This document shows, one piece after another, positions 1 through 12,505 of a stretch of DNA of 64,000 bases. The notes beneath the pieces were generated by a model. That model did no database searches. It saw nothing but the letters and a program-made list of their open reading frames with translations, and was not told the DNA's origin. Every line of letters begins with the position of its first letter. Position 1 is the first letter of the stretch. Location: the NCBI GenBank assembly GCA_947579665.1, contig OX388351.1, forward strand, positions 58,350,939 to 58,414,938. Reading direction: 5' to 3'. Made by a program: the position numbers and the translations under genes. The stretch comes from Sympetrum striolatum. Lineage: Eukaryota > Arthropoda > Insecta > Odonata > Libellulidae.

Positions 1-3000
1 AGTTAGTTGTTCCTCCTAAAAAACACATTTTCCGAACCCCCTCACGTTCATACACCTAATCTTCCCTCGCCCCAATAAGAATACAGCCTCAAAGGAGGAG
101 AGAAAACTATTAATCCGGCTTCACACCTTAAGTGGCCTCGAAATTACCGTTGGGGGCTTGCAGGAAGAGATTTTTAGGGCTGGAATGGAGGGAGAGAAGA
201 AGGAAAGGGAAGGACCGAAGGAAAGAAATTGGTCTTTTTATTGCATCCCTCCCACATTCGGACAGACTAATGTTTCCATTCCATCCCTCTTTCATCTCGG
301 GAGAAGAGTACCATTTTTGCGGTACGCTTTGGCAAGGGTTTCAAATCGTTTCTTGTACGACTGTGTCTGTGTATGTCAACCGCCCCTTACGGCGTCTAGG
401 AAAAGGTGAGATTTCTGATTAAGAGAGGATTTTGGCGAAGGAGAGAGATAAAATATTTGGTGCAAAGCCAGGGAAAACCTACCGGATGGAATTTTGAGGC
501 GAGGGACGGATTGGGTTTTCAAGTCTCGGTGTTAGGGCAAGGAATTGGACACGGTTTTAATGGGAGGTCCCGAGATGTATGAGAGGATTTTAGTGTTTCC
601 TCTTCTCTCGCTTGAGCCTTAAAGATGGGAGGGGAGAGGAAGACAGATTGATGCCACTGATTAAATCGCGATGTCTTGCATGGCAAGTTTTTTCTACGTA
701 CTCCTTGATGTCACAGCAAATATTGCAAGTAGGCTTTGAAGAGTCTTAAAATAAAATAATCTAATGTCATACGTCTTTGCGCCAAGATCTTTCTTAGGTT
801 TACAGCGAGTTTACTTTCTTATGCTAATTTTGGCTTACACTTGAATTTAAATAAGTGGCCTTCTAAGGCGTAACATTTTGGAAGATTAATATTTTAAATA
901 CTTTATATAATAAAACAAGTATTAAATCCCACATTCAAAAATATGTCGAAAATAAACAGAAAAATATCAAGAAAATACAAAATTTAACGGGGAATTGAAA
1001 AATTAGCCAAAAGGCCAGATTCCTGAGAATGCAATTAAGCGACAGAAACGGTTGGCGATTCAAAGATAATTTAATGTGGGATATACTACCGGTTTCATTA
1101 TTGGTTTTAAAAGTTTAGTTTTATTAGTGAATAATTATGGCAGGGAATATAGACAGCAATATAAATATACTACGATCCAGTTTTTCTAGGCAGAGTGGCA
1201 GTTATAGCTGTTGAAAACTTGAAATGTAAACAATGAATCGTAATATTATTCATACCGTTGTGAAACCTTATAAATACTACCAGGCTATTATCATTAATTA
1301 TTATTCATTAAGCGGGATGGAAAATATAGGGTTAAATTCAATAACGAGCCATTATTACTAACTAAAACACAGGAATGCAGTATATATCTACAGATAAATA
1401 TTAGCATTAATTTAACAATTTCTATAAATTATGCTAATTCCGTCAATTATGAGATATTTTTGTGAGTTCATTAATGGCGTATGTTGATACTGTGCATGGT
1501 ACCTTCGTTTAAGTACACGATACTTGAATTGTTTTCTATATTTCTTCGAGATATAAATGTGCTTACCTCAGGTATCTCTCTTATAAGATTATGTGATCAA
1601 ATTATAATATAAAATGGAATTTATTAGAAAGGCAAATTATTAGTACAAGGATAGGAATGGAAATTTGACATGCAGCCTTTGAAAAACGTATGAAGACCAT
1701 ATATTTATCTTTGTAGAGGTATGAAATGAATATAAACGTTTTTTGGTTACATTTATTTACATTTTTAATGTCAATTTAGCATGAAACATATATTTGGAGA
1801 CAACTAATATCACTTATTTCGTTGAAGCTAAACCATAGAAGTCCTTCGGTAATGTTGAACAAATTTCGAATAGCAAACCAAATATTTGAAGTATATATTT
1901 CATGTACTTGAAAATGCATATTTTTGCTTCTGAATCACTCTTTGTGAAGATGTTATAAATGATGCTGATAACGAATAATTGTAAAGAATACGATATTTTC
2001 CGAGAAAATTCATAGCGTTTATTGGTATGTTTTTTATTCACTAATTTTGCTGGTTAGTTAATTATCGATACAGAATTCCCTTGTAACTTACGAAACAGTA
2101 AAGGATTAGAAAGAGAAAGTCTTAAAATCTTGTTTATTAATTTGTGTTAGCAACAAAAGTATTTCTCATTTTAAAAACCCAGAACTCGTAACTACAGATT
2201 TCGTAAATTCTGCCTTCGTGTTTCCAAAGAAGCATTAAACTCTGCCTCGCTCCGAGATATTAACCTAACCAAATCTAATTTTCAGCCCATTATAGCGAGA
2301 AAAAGAAGAGCCATTAACTCGTTAAAAAGATTATTTTCCGCGAACGTGACTCCCTCTTCCTGCGCTTACTTACTGCAGAGGCATGTAATTTTGAATCCGA
2401 GAATAAGACTCGACCCTGGGAAAGAAAGCAGTAATTCAGCATTTAAGGAGCCATGCGCGCCGTATATTTCGTTTCTAGATGGAACTTTTAAACCCCTTAA
2501 AGAGTCCCCTGGACGTCCGAATAGCGGCGAAACGCAAACCCGTGGAGCAGTTACGATACTCGTAACGTTTACCGATCCCGCGGCAATATCTAGCAGAAAC
2601 ATGACCCCCAAGGGGAGTAATGGCACTTAAGCTTCACGCGTTACAGCATGTTCATCGCAGGTAATGTCGGTGGGGGCAGTCTTAGAGGTGCTGGTGTTGG
2701 ATGGATGCTCTTGGGAGGGTGGTCCCATAAGAGGGTGAGCCTCCCACCCACGTCCTCGTCATAGGCCATTCTGCCCGTTAAAACTACGTATTCTTCTTCC
2801 TCGCCTCTCAAATGCATCAATGATTAATCAAGTACATTCATTCTTATCAATTTGATCAGTGTTTCTTAGAAATCGAGGCTCAACGACTAGAAGTTAAAAG
2901 CAGTTTATAAATAAGCCGTCATTAATCATCCGTCATAAATACGATGCAAGTTTTATTTCCATACGAAACCATAGGATCCACCATAATATTTTTCTATCCT

Positions 3001-3018
3001 TGGAAAAGTATGCTTGCT
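1..3018. other. Gene-free stretch, no recognised element
   Basis: Mostly AT-rich sequence with two GC-richer parts (about 1-660 and 2340-2820). Open frames exist at 132-422 (+) and 2346-2630 (+, overlapped by an open frame on the minus strand). None shows a known domain, convincing splice context or a homologue I recognise, so they are not called as genes. The 2340-2820 block stands out from its neighbours in base composition and could be a short exon or conserved non-coding element, but nothing in the sequence decides this. Confidence 0.6.
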
Positions 3019-5530
3019 TCGTGAGGACATGTTTAAGAGGCGATAACTCCACAAGAATGAACTGAGTTGGACTCCCACTCACATAGGAGGAATAGCTTCC
3101 TTTTTTCGTGGACCTGCTGACTTTTAGTGAAAACTAAAGTCAACATATTTAAAAATAGTACACGGAAGCGAAATTCCGAGTAAACCTTCCAAAATTAAAA
3201 TAGATAATAACGAAATTAAACAAAATAGATGACAACGAAAAATATTTAAAAAGCTTTAATTATAAGAATTAATTATTTTATTAAAATTTATACTGAGAAC
3301 TAACAAAATGTTGAGGAATTAATAAAATTCTGCAATACCTATATATTTTATCTAAGCAATTATTCGTTAGGGATTTTTATCATTTGTTGAATTTAAGAAT
3401 TCAAAACCAATGAAGATATAGGGGAAGGATAACTAAGTTGGACAATTTTTTATTTTCTTGTATATTCCTATTACTAAAAATTCAACCTTAAATTTTAATT
3501 CTGTATAATATACTTCCAAGTCAATCCTTTCATCTGTTGGTTTTGTATTTGCAACACATTACTCTTAAGATAAAGTAAGTGGAAATAACCGAACTAACGC
3601 TAATGGCCCAAAATGGGGAACCGGTTGCCTAATTTGGACTCACAGTTTCCTAGGTTGGACCGAGTTGCCTGCCCCTGATTATAATGGAAGCCTTTGCAGT
3701 GAGGTGAGTTACATTGTGTGAGTCCAAACTTTCATAAACAAAGTAACTCACCACACTGCATACTCTTCCCTAGCTAGTAAGAAGATGTTTTAATCCCCGT
3801 TGTGTGCCACTAACCCATCACCCTCATAAAATTTCCCAGAATGCACCTAACTCCTCTTTAGCCATACCACCACCATTCCTTAATCCTTTCCAATCACCTT
3901 TTCTACATCCAGCCTCCCCTACATGCTGCCACAGCCATATCTTCAAATGCTTTTCGACCCATTTCCCGTACGTACCCCTTTTTTCCATCATGTAATCCCA
4001 TACAAATATTTACCCAATATATTAGATATTTATTGTGGAAGTGTAATCATTATTAGTAGAAAGTAACTAATTTCCTAAATACATCATTCAAAAGTCTCCT
4101 AAAATAAACCGGCCAAATACGCGGTGGTCCAGATTAGGCAGCATTTTCCCGTCAAAATAATCCTGGCGCCAGACGAACTCACGAAGTTTCACACATCTAT
4201 GCAGTGTGTTGTTAGTAGCAAACATAATTCGGGTTAAAAGTGTTCCACAGACAGAGTGATTATTTACTTTTACTAGCTACTGAAGCTTACGTATTGAGAG
4301 TAAATAATTATAGCATAAAACAATAAAACAACACTAACGATCATCCACACCAGAAAAATGACTCCAACTCTCTGACCATCTAGTCGCGTGCTAGACTAAT
4401 ATACCACCTAGTACTACCAACCCAAATGCTTGATATGCTCGTTTGGGAGGAAATACAAGTCCAATTAAGGCAACGGTCCAATATCGGCAACATTCCCCTA
4501 CATCTAGTTGTCATTCGAACTTGATGCTATGAAATGGGACTGATGTACCTCTATTTCAACTACATATAAGAAATTCACTATACAGGAATGAAAATTGAAG
4601 GCATTATCATATAGGGAACAACTCAATTGAGGAGAACCGAATTGGCAAGTATTTGCTTAAATAATTTATTTGAAAGATAACCGAGGATAATTTAAACGTA
4701 GGAGCGGCGAAAATCTTTGTGATATATATATATATAAAATGTAATGTTGAGTCAAATAACATTAAAGCATATTCTACGGAAGAATGCTCATGCTTATGAT
4801 TTTTACATTAAAATAACAAAAATCAATTTATTAGTCATATTGTAATGAATATCATAAAAGACTTGGTTTGATGATCCTCAAAATTGGGTTTATGTCAAAA
4901 GAGAAAACGCCCCCAACTACATATGAAGTACATGTGCATACAAGACACAGTTACGAATATGTTAATATATTTCATTGCTTTGAAGACTAAAATGAAGCAT
5001 GATAATTATTTACATAGAATGAATGAGAGATGTATTAATTTCGTAATAAAAGCTGGATGGAAGGAACAGCATGAGTTTCTACCATAGTTTTCTATTCTTG
5101 GAAACGTATTTCACGTGTTCCTGCTTGCATTCCAGCTGTTTGTTAACATTCTTCTGTAATGAGAACCATTCGTCTTTGTAACAGAAATTAAATTCTGTTT
5201 GAGACGCGTACCCCTTTTAAGAGACTGAATTTTATCAAAATGTGATTTACTGAATGACCTTTAGTACCTTGTTTAAGCATAAACTAGATTCAATCATACC
5301 GTAAGATGTACTAGATTTTGTATTAATTTTTCAATTTTTTTTTCGGTGAGTCTTAGAAACAACTTTCATTCAAACTTTCTTATACTGCATGATTCAGTTT
5401 ACTTGTTTTTTGTACCTTTACGCAGGTTTTTCTCAACCTCGACTGTAGGAGGACGGTCTATTGCCTATTGCTATTACAAATAATATTTGTTTTTTTTTTG
5501 ATTGCGAGAATCACAGTTTTATTCTTCATG
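3019..5530 (-). repeat. Dispersed repeat, copy A (pogo/Tigger-like?)
   Basis: This 2.5-kb segment is repeated in the same orientation at 17385-19985. Both copies begin with the same ~110-bp block (cgtgaggacatgtttaag...), then carry unrelated inserts (about 3131-3340 here). They resume near 3345 and stay very similar to about 5200, after which similarity drops. The body has several motifs of the form TTGGAC / GTCCAA next to CCTAA / TTAGG in both orientations. Minus strand is given because the only protein-like trace reads leftwards (3988-3824). No clear terminal inverted repeats or target-site duplication were found, so the exact ends are uncertain. It could be a decayed DNA transposon or a segmental duplication containing one. 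Confidence 0.8.
3824..3988 (-). pseudogene. Possible pogo/Tigger-like transposase N-terminus, frameshifted
   Basis: A 54-codon frame on the minus strand starts with a short peptide containing the motif RGTYGKW. Reading on in the neighbouring frame after the next three or four codons gives a stretch with AFEDMAVAACRGGWM. Together these resemble the start of the N-terminal Psq/CENP-B helix-turn-helix of pogo/Tigger transposases, where a Y-x-x-W motif is followed by an amphipathic helix and a G-x-M turn. The frame break is at the same place in copy B, so it predates copying or was inherited by both. Nothing like a DDE catalytic domain is visible downstream. The identification rests on about 30 residues and is tentative. 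Confidence 0.35.
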
Positions 5531-8500
5531 AAGATGTAAAAAACGCAAAGTCGTTTCATTATATCCTCTATATGTTCAACGTTGGTGAAGAGATAAAAAT
5601 CAATAGGCGCTAAGACTAGAATACATAACTCCTTCTAATATTCCACACTTTCTCCAAGGTATAGAAACTCGGTAATGATAACATTGATTAGGTTTTGATT
5701 TAGTTAATGAGTAAAGTGATTGTTTTATGAGTACAAAAAGATAAACAGTGTATAAAATATACTATGCTATACACTCCAAACAGTAAAGGTATGGAAGAAG
5801 AAATTAAAATGCTTCAACAAAAAGTGGAAGACGCCGCAAAATAAAATAATTCAATGAAATAATGATTATAATGAACATTTTTAATAACGCTTTGATACAT
5901 ATACGAATGGAAAGAGAATTGGTCACTAAGGAAATTACAGAAAAGGGCTTCTAATGGAGTTTTGAAAATGTTATGACATAATACACAATGTGAAAAAGAA
6001 AAATTTGGGTTTCAATAAATTGTATTTGGAAAACAGATTTCGGAAAATATCGAAATACGATGGAATAAAGAAAGATGATGGTAAAAAGAGAATGAATCTC
6101 AAATCATAAATTGAAAGCTAAAAAAATGAGGAAAAGGAAAATAAGTACGAGTTATAGAATGCGTTGACCTCATTTGAAAAGTAAGTGATAAATAATTAAT
6201 AAATAATAAATACCCTTATAAATTCAAATATCTCTTTATCATAATTCTTCAATTTTTTCTTTTGAAATTAAACATAACCATATAAATTTGCTTATTTTAT
6301 TATTTTCCTCGTTTTGTTTTATAGAATTTTTAACTGGAGCCTAAGTACAGTAAATGGAAAATTTTTTGCGTAGAATTGCACCTTAGTTTCCTGGATATCG
6401 CTTTATAAATTAATTTAAATCCTAAAATTTCAGTACTTTTCAACAACAAGAAAAATATTCATTAGTTATCAACAATTGGACCTTTGTGAAATGAAGCTCC
6501 AATTGAAATTGACCAACAACTATACAACTTGTTTTTAGTATTTCTATAATAAAGGCCTTATCCATGCAGAAGAACTTAAATTACTGATTTGAATTAATTC
6601 AAAGAAACAGAATTAATTCTTCTGTGCAGCGTTTCTGAGTTGTCAACCAACCAAGCAAAAAGAGTACACTGCCTTGCTGTACAACACTTTATATTGAACT
6701 ATTCCATCATTTACCTCAAAATTCTTTATATTTCTGTATTTTACATAAATACTGGTCCGGAGCGAACAATATCGACTTCAGTATTGCATGCATTTAATCT
6801 ATTGCTGTATATATTTCCCCTGCAAAAGTCGCAGTACAGCTGTTGCAGCTCTACGTCACTTCCGTGCAATTTCAACCGGTTCGTATGTTAGGATTTTTAT
6901 GACATCCGCCTCACATGCTCGCCAAAAAGTTTCACCTGCGGGAGCACCTTCGCCATCTACGCGATACCCTTCGGAACTAAAAAAATACAAATGCTGAAAC
7001 TGCGTCTCCGAGGAGCAAATGGAAAACCCAAAAACCATCGCCGTCTACTCTCCTCGCCTTCGGGAAGTGTCATTATTTTATTTTATTGCATCGCATTCGC
7101 ATGTCTGCCTCCCCCTTTCTTACCGGTCTCCATTTTTTACACGCGGAGGATTTTCACTGCGGTCGTAAAGAAGAAGGCGTCCGTACGCCTCCCTCCCGTG
7201 TTTTGTTTCTCCCTTAGTCAACTGCGGCAGAGAAGGGGACTGCGGCGGGGGTCATATTGCTCTGCAGGAAGTAAAGGTCAATCTACTTAGGCGCTTGCCC
7301 TCTGTGCTTTCCGATGACTCCGAAGACGGAGGGTCCGTTTTGTCCAAGGAAGTGGGGTTGTGTGGAGAATGGGTTCCGGGTTTCGTCAGAGGACCTAAAT
7401 AAAGAACCAGAAGAAATGATCTTAGTTGTAAGAGAGGTGTCGGAACTATCTTCTTCATATAACTGCTTTGAAACTCACTCGGTGCATTGCACATATTCTC
7501 TCACACGTTGCTTTTGTTTCCGTAATTTCAACGAAAGAATGTTTGTCAATTCACGATGTGGTCAAGCCATTTTTACACCCGATTCGAGGTAAAATACAGA
7601 ATTTATTACTTTATTTTCAAGTAATTATGCTTAAATTTGGTTGAAATCATTCAAAAAGTTAATCGAATACTGCTAGTGTCTTCCATAAAATTCATCACTT
7701 TTTCTGAATGGAGCATTTTGTATTTTGATTAAAAATACTTAAATGACAGCGCATTGGAGTAGCATTTTGTACCCATTTTGAAACGTGTGTGAGTCGGCTA
7801 TACAGCTGCCTCAACAATAGACACAGGCTTGAAAATAATTTGTGTTAATAACCAAACACCAACAACAAACTAAAATAGATTAAATAGAACAATAATTTGC
7901 TAACGAATAATACTATTAAGATAGAATACGAAAAAGTATAATTTTCATTAAAAAAATATAATATTGATTGTATATTTCACAGATTTACTCCAAGAATCCT
8001 AAAACCAATGAGGTCATGATCGTATTTCAGATATATCAAATTTATTTTTGGTTTTTCATGTAGCATCACATACTCGATGTACGCAGATTAAACAGTAGTC
8101 ATGCTTTTCATTTTTTCTTAAGATTTACTGAATTAATTTGGTAATCTCATAACTTTACTTAATTATTATGAAAATGAGCGATGTATCAGCACAAGAATAG
8201 CGAAACCATCAAAGTTTTCGACGTAGCCATGATACACTCTCGAGAATAATTAATGCTCGTAAATGAACTGGGTTCTTGAATATTTACAAATATTTCCTGG
8301 CACACGCCGATAGACAGCATGCAGAGTGTAAATGTCGATGTTACAAGTATCTATCAGTGACAGCTACGACTGGAAGCAATGGAAATAAATTTTCAACATA
8401 TTTAATACTCGTAAGGGGATTCCAAAGTTTTTCTCACGTTCTCTCAGATGTTTCGCCATATTATTACTATTTACCGAAAGTAAAATTTAGCGAATTGATA

Positions 8501-10255
8501 AATTAAATCTGTAATGGATCAAATATTTCTATAATTTCATCTCTGTCCATATTTATCGACGTTATACAAATGTCGAACATGTTACCGATGTATTTTATCT
8601 ATTTTAAAATAAATAGATAATATATCCCGTCAAAATCTTCAAAATAACTACCTCTGCGGGAGAATAGGCCTATATTAAAGGAGTTATGATGCGTCTCCTT
8701 TTACTGCACATCAGTAATCACATGCAGCTATCTTCTTAACGTCCGCTACTCCGCTAAACTTTGCTTAACATTTCGCCGCGCGATTATGGTAAATCACAAC
8801 ACTTGGCGAAAAACTTAGAGCTCTATAAGATAAGACCGAGAAAGAAAACTCGAGGGAAATTACTTCCTGTTCATCGAAAATAAGGCTGCAGCTGGAAAGA
8901 AACAAAGGCAACACGTTTTAGGAAATTGGGGAGCATAAAAAACAGTCAGCACGTGCAGGGAGTGGTTAAGGGTGTAGTACAAGCGATCTCGATTTTATTT
9001 CGGTGGAAGTTGGGAAGCTCCGCGGCGTTGGAGAAGTATGGAGCAATTATAAAGATCGTGATGTGGGCTGTGGAGGGGAGGGGAGGATAGGGGAGGGGAG
9101 GGAGAGCGTATGAGGGTACGGATGGGAAATTAATGTTAACCGAGTCCTGGAAAGTCTGCCAAATCAACAAGGGAAAAGGGAAAGGTGCGCCTATCAGGGA
9201 AAAATGAACTGCGCGCCGTTCTTTCCGGCTGAACGCAATATGTTTCCATTTAAAAGTGATCATTCGTCGAAGCGATCGGAATCGCTTCTTTCCAACTGCT
9301 GGGCCGCTTCAAAGCTCTAATGCTCCTCTTTTCGTTATTGTTTTGTTTCATATTTTTCAAAGCGTCGTTCCGGCAACAATGAAGTTAGGGGCTCGTTGGA
9401 CTTAATGCCCATACAAGGGCATAATAATTTGATTTCGAAGCGATAAAAAAGTGAGATAACAACAAAAATTTATGAAAGCATAAAACGTTTGTTCATATTT
9501 TTATAATATAGGATTAAATATCCCGAGAAACGGAAATGCCGTTGATAATCATGATAATTCTCTGCATAATATTGCATACTTTATAAATTATTATATTTTC
9601 GTATGATACGTCAGCTTTACAAAATTAAAGACAATTAAATTGAAGTTCACCAATGTGCTTTCCAATGCAGTAATAATTCCCAAGAGAAAATGCAGCATGA
9701 TTAAATTTCAAAGATATCTGCATTTCTATGATGGATATGCTTAATCAGATAATAGCTACGCGAAGCATTCAATGCTAACACAATTTAAATTTTTTGCAAT
9801 ATGGTTGTCTAACTCTCTAAATTCACATGAGTTATATTGTGCTGTGTGTTGGGCGAAGCATTGCAATTTTATCTCGGAAAAACTTAATGACGAATATGAT
9901 TATAAATGATAAATATTGTGAATTAATAATCATGACCAACCAATCATGATAAGAGGAAATTAGATGGCGTCCTGCCAAGAAGTCAATGCATTACCTTTAT
10001 ATCATAACCAAAACAATTTATTTCAGGAATAATGCACGACTAAAATGTCAATCAATATATGATTCAAGATTATTTTGTTTAGAAAATTGATGAGAAGCCA
10101 TATTCATTCACAAATTGATGCTTCCATAACTAATATTCTTCCATACAAATGCCTGAATGAAGATGGAATATGAATCATCCATGATCAGGGTAGCAAGCAT
10201 CATGTTTTTGATCGACTAAAACAAGCACGTTTGTCAAGAAAAAACGCCCGTATAA
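5531..10255. other. Gene-free stretch with GC-richer islands
   Basis: AT-rich spacer interrupted by GC-richer blocks at about 6790-7590 and 8640-9310. Open frames of 60-105 codons occur in both blocks on both strands, but no protein family is recognisable and codon use gives no consistent strand. No transposon ends, tRNA or long repeats were recognised. The guanine-rich tract at 9072-9102 is listed separately. Confidence 0.6.
9072..9102 (+). repeat. G-rich tract with G-quadruplex potential
   Basis: The plus strand has four GGGG runs (9075-9078, 9080-9083, 9090-9093, 9095-9098) and a further GGG run, separated by one to six bases. This fits the usual G4 pattern of four runs with short loops. 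It lies in a GC-richer island. No gene start is evident nearby. Confidence 0.6.
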
Positions 10256-10620
10256 ACACATATATGGAGTGTGATCTTGTATAGCTGCGAAACGCAGAGA
10301 ACAACATTACGAGAGAGGGGCGTAATAGAAGCAATGGAGCTATATTGAGCTACGGAAGAATAGTGAAAATAAATAGAACAAATCGAATAGTGAATGAAGT
10401 TCTTCGAATAAGCTATAAAGAGGGAGTTCTCTGGAAAATGTCAACAAAGGGGAGAGGAAATTAAATCCTGTCGAAAACAGGACATAAAAGAATGGTTATA
10501 AGATGAAGGAATGTCATTAAATAGGAAAGCAGAGCAAGAATTATGAAAGAAAGGTAAAGCTTAGTCAACGCTTGGAATGAAGTGATAGTCAGGGAATAAG
10601 ATGGCTTGATAAACTACAGC
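10256..10620 (+). pseudogene. Decayed C-terminal tail of a non-LTR reverse transcriptase
   Basis: Conceptual reading needs several frame changes and passes stops. It first gives a trace resembling YSCET, then IEAMELY, then in another frame SYGRIVKINRTNRIVN followed by EVLRISYKEGVLWKM. This order matches the region after the reverse transcriptase domain in many arthropod non-LTR elements (a YGCETW motif, EAMEMWCYRRMLRISW, then a NEEVL-R motif). The later part, up to about 10620, is too decayed to read. There is no RT core upstream, so the copy is 5'-truncated. The clade cannot be settled from this fragment. Confidence 0.55.
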
Positions 10621-10804
10621 GAACCTATCCTAAATTTCATAAGTCTAAATACAGAATGATGACATTTTTTGTCATAAGTCGTCAGACCAATCTAAGCTAG
10701 GATGACGAAATACGAGTATTAGTACGTGACCAGTCTATCAGATAGCTATAATAATAATGTATTTAGCATATGCAGGAGGCCCCAATTACACATGCTATAA
10801 TACA

Positions 10805-11842
10805 TTTTTACTTTCTCCATATACGAAGTAAAGAGAAAGTATTGTTTTCATGAAAAAAATCGACTTCGAGATTTCAACGGAAATACATGTTTTGGGGTCC
10901 CTAGAACACGTTTTGACCATTTTCGGAATGATGTCTGTGTGTATGTGTGTGTGTGTGTGTGTGTGTCTGTATGTGTGTGTGTGTTTGTGGGCGCTCTAAC
11001 GTGAAAACTATTTGTCGTATCAATACCAAAATTCAAATATAGTACTGTGGTGTGTGCTGTCAGAGTTGATTAGTTTTTGGAGTAAATCGATCAACCGGAA
11101 GTCGAGCTTCATTCGTCAAAGCTCATTTCCGGTTTTCAAAATATCTCCATAAATATGATATATAGGTATATTGTATACAGAAAAAGTTTTAGATAATGTA
11201 ATTTACTATAACTTTTGCATTTAACATATTTTTGTATCATCGGTTGTTTAGGAGTTATTCCTGAAATACTGATAAACCGGAAGTAGCTGATTATGTACTT
11301 TGTGGGCGCTCTAACATAAAAACTATTTGTTAGATCAACACCAAATTTCATATATAGTATTTTGGTTTGTGTCGTTAGAGTTGATTAGTTTTTGGAGTAA
11401 ATCGGTTAACCGGAAGTCGAGCTTCATTCATCAAAGCTCATTTCCAGTTTTCAAAATATCTCCATAAATATTATATTTAGGTATAAACTATTAATTATAA
11501 AAGTTTTAGAAAATATAATTTACTATAAATTTTGTATGAAACATATTTTTGTATCACTGATTGCGTAGGAGTTATTTGTGAAATACTGATAAACCGGAAT
11601 TTGCCGATTATGTACGTTGTAGGCGCTCTGGGAACTGGGGCGAAAGGCCATTTCATCATTTTTCATCGAACATGTCCCGAAAAACATTATTTATAGTGTT
11701 TGTGACGTAAAAGATAATATGATATAAATAAATCACTTATCTTCCAAGTTTAGATGGAATATAGAGTTCGAAATTACTGTCGTAGGTAAATATTTACATC
11801 TTATATATGGAGAAAGTCATGTGCTGGCCACATCAGATTTTT
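10805..11842 (+). mobile_element. Family T repeat, copy T1 (complete)
   Basis: A ~1.04-kb element also present at 47841-53498 (split), 53494-54529, 59973-61008 and, reversed and diverged, 57317-58012. Order of parts: TTTTT, then ACTTTCTCCATATA (10810-10823); a unique head; a (TG)n tract at 10935-10985; two ~316-bp tandem subunits each starting with GTGGGCGCTCTAAC (about 10986 and 11301) and a partial third from about 11614; the inverted copy TATATGGAGAAAGT (11804-11817); a terminal stem-loop ATGTG-ctggc-CACAT (11819-11833); and CAGATTTTT. Subterminal inverted repeats, a central microsatellite and a 3' stem-loop before a T run resemble non-autonomous Helentron-type elements (HINEs). No open frame is conserved. 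A MITE of another class remains possible. Confidence 0.85.
10934..10986 (+). repeat. (TG)n microsatellite inside T1
   Basis: Interrupted TG/GTGTAT tract at the fixed microsatellite position of family T. The longest version is in T2 (47977-48060) and the shorter ones are in T3 and T4, so its length varies between copies of one element. The open frames full of alternating Thr-His read from the minus strand here are artefacts of this tract. Confidence 0.9.
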
Positions 11843-11984
11843 ATATTAGAAAACCGATAATCAAATATAATATAATTTTATATTACAAAAACTGATACTA
11901 AATGGATTGAAAAAACAAAACTTTATCTTGCAGTCGAATTATTCAAATAATTTGATGTCTTGACCTTAAGACATAAGACATACG

Positions 11985-12505
11985 TATACATTGTGGATTG
12001 GAATTAATATACAATAATTGGAAATTCCCGCCACACGTTTCAAATAGTAGAGACGCCTGGTGTCGAACCCAGGATCTGTTGGAATATTTGAATACATATA
12101 ACGCCCTGATAGAAATAAAACTTATTTGATTCAAATTTTGAAATCTATATCTTATCGTTTCAAGTTTCAATCTTATAGGGAAGTGTTTAAAAAAAGCTTA
12201 AAATCGCCGTAATGCATTTTTAGCAGGGGCGTATTTTCCCTGACCTTGCTCAACCAAGGATATGCACAGATTCTAGCGATCCCTTGAATTTAAACTCTCT
12301 AATTTCCCGGAAAGTGTCTCAAAACATTTTTCGAAAATCCTCGCAATGCATCTTTATGGAGAAAATTGGGATTTAGGGGCCTTCTGGCATCGAACCCATG
12401 ACACTGAGGATCAAAGTTGCACTTTTTCTGCCGGTCACACGTTATGGCCAGTACGTCGTAAAAATTTCAAGTCAGTGACACTTATGGTTTAGATAAATTA
12501 GCAAT
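11985..12505 (-). mobile_element. Family E repeat, truncated copy E7
   Basis: Minus-strand fragment of the modular family E. Recognisable modules have T-arm/B-box motifs read on the minus strand as gggttcga near 12061-12072, a decayed one near 12250, and gggttcgatgcc near 12390. It ends with the family's 5' block (cacgttatggccagtacg, near 12447). About three of six modules remain and both termini are missing. The adjoining 11843-11984 is AT-rich sequence with no recognised feature. See E5 for the full description. Confidence 0.75.

Noticed and set aside
2346..2630. 94-codon open frame in a GC-richer block
   Set aside because: A similar-length open frame lies on the opposite strand, and no protein family is recognised; strand and coding status cannot be decided.
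3804..3995. 63-codon plus-strand open frame conserved at 18284-18475
   Set aside because: The conservation follows from duplication of the whole 2.5-kb segment. The opposite strand gives the more protein-like (transposase-like) reading.
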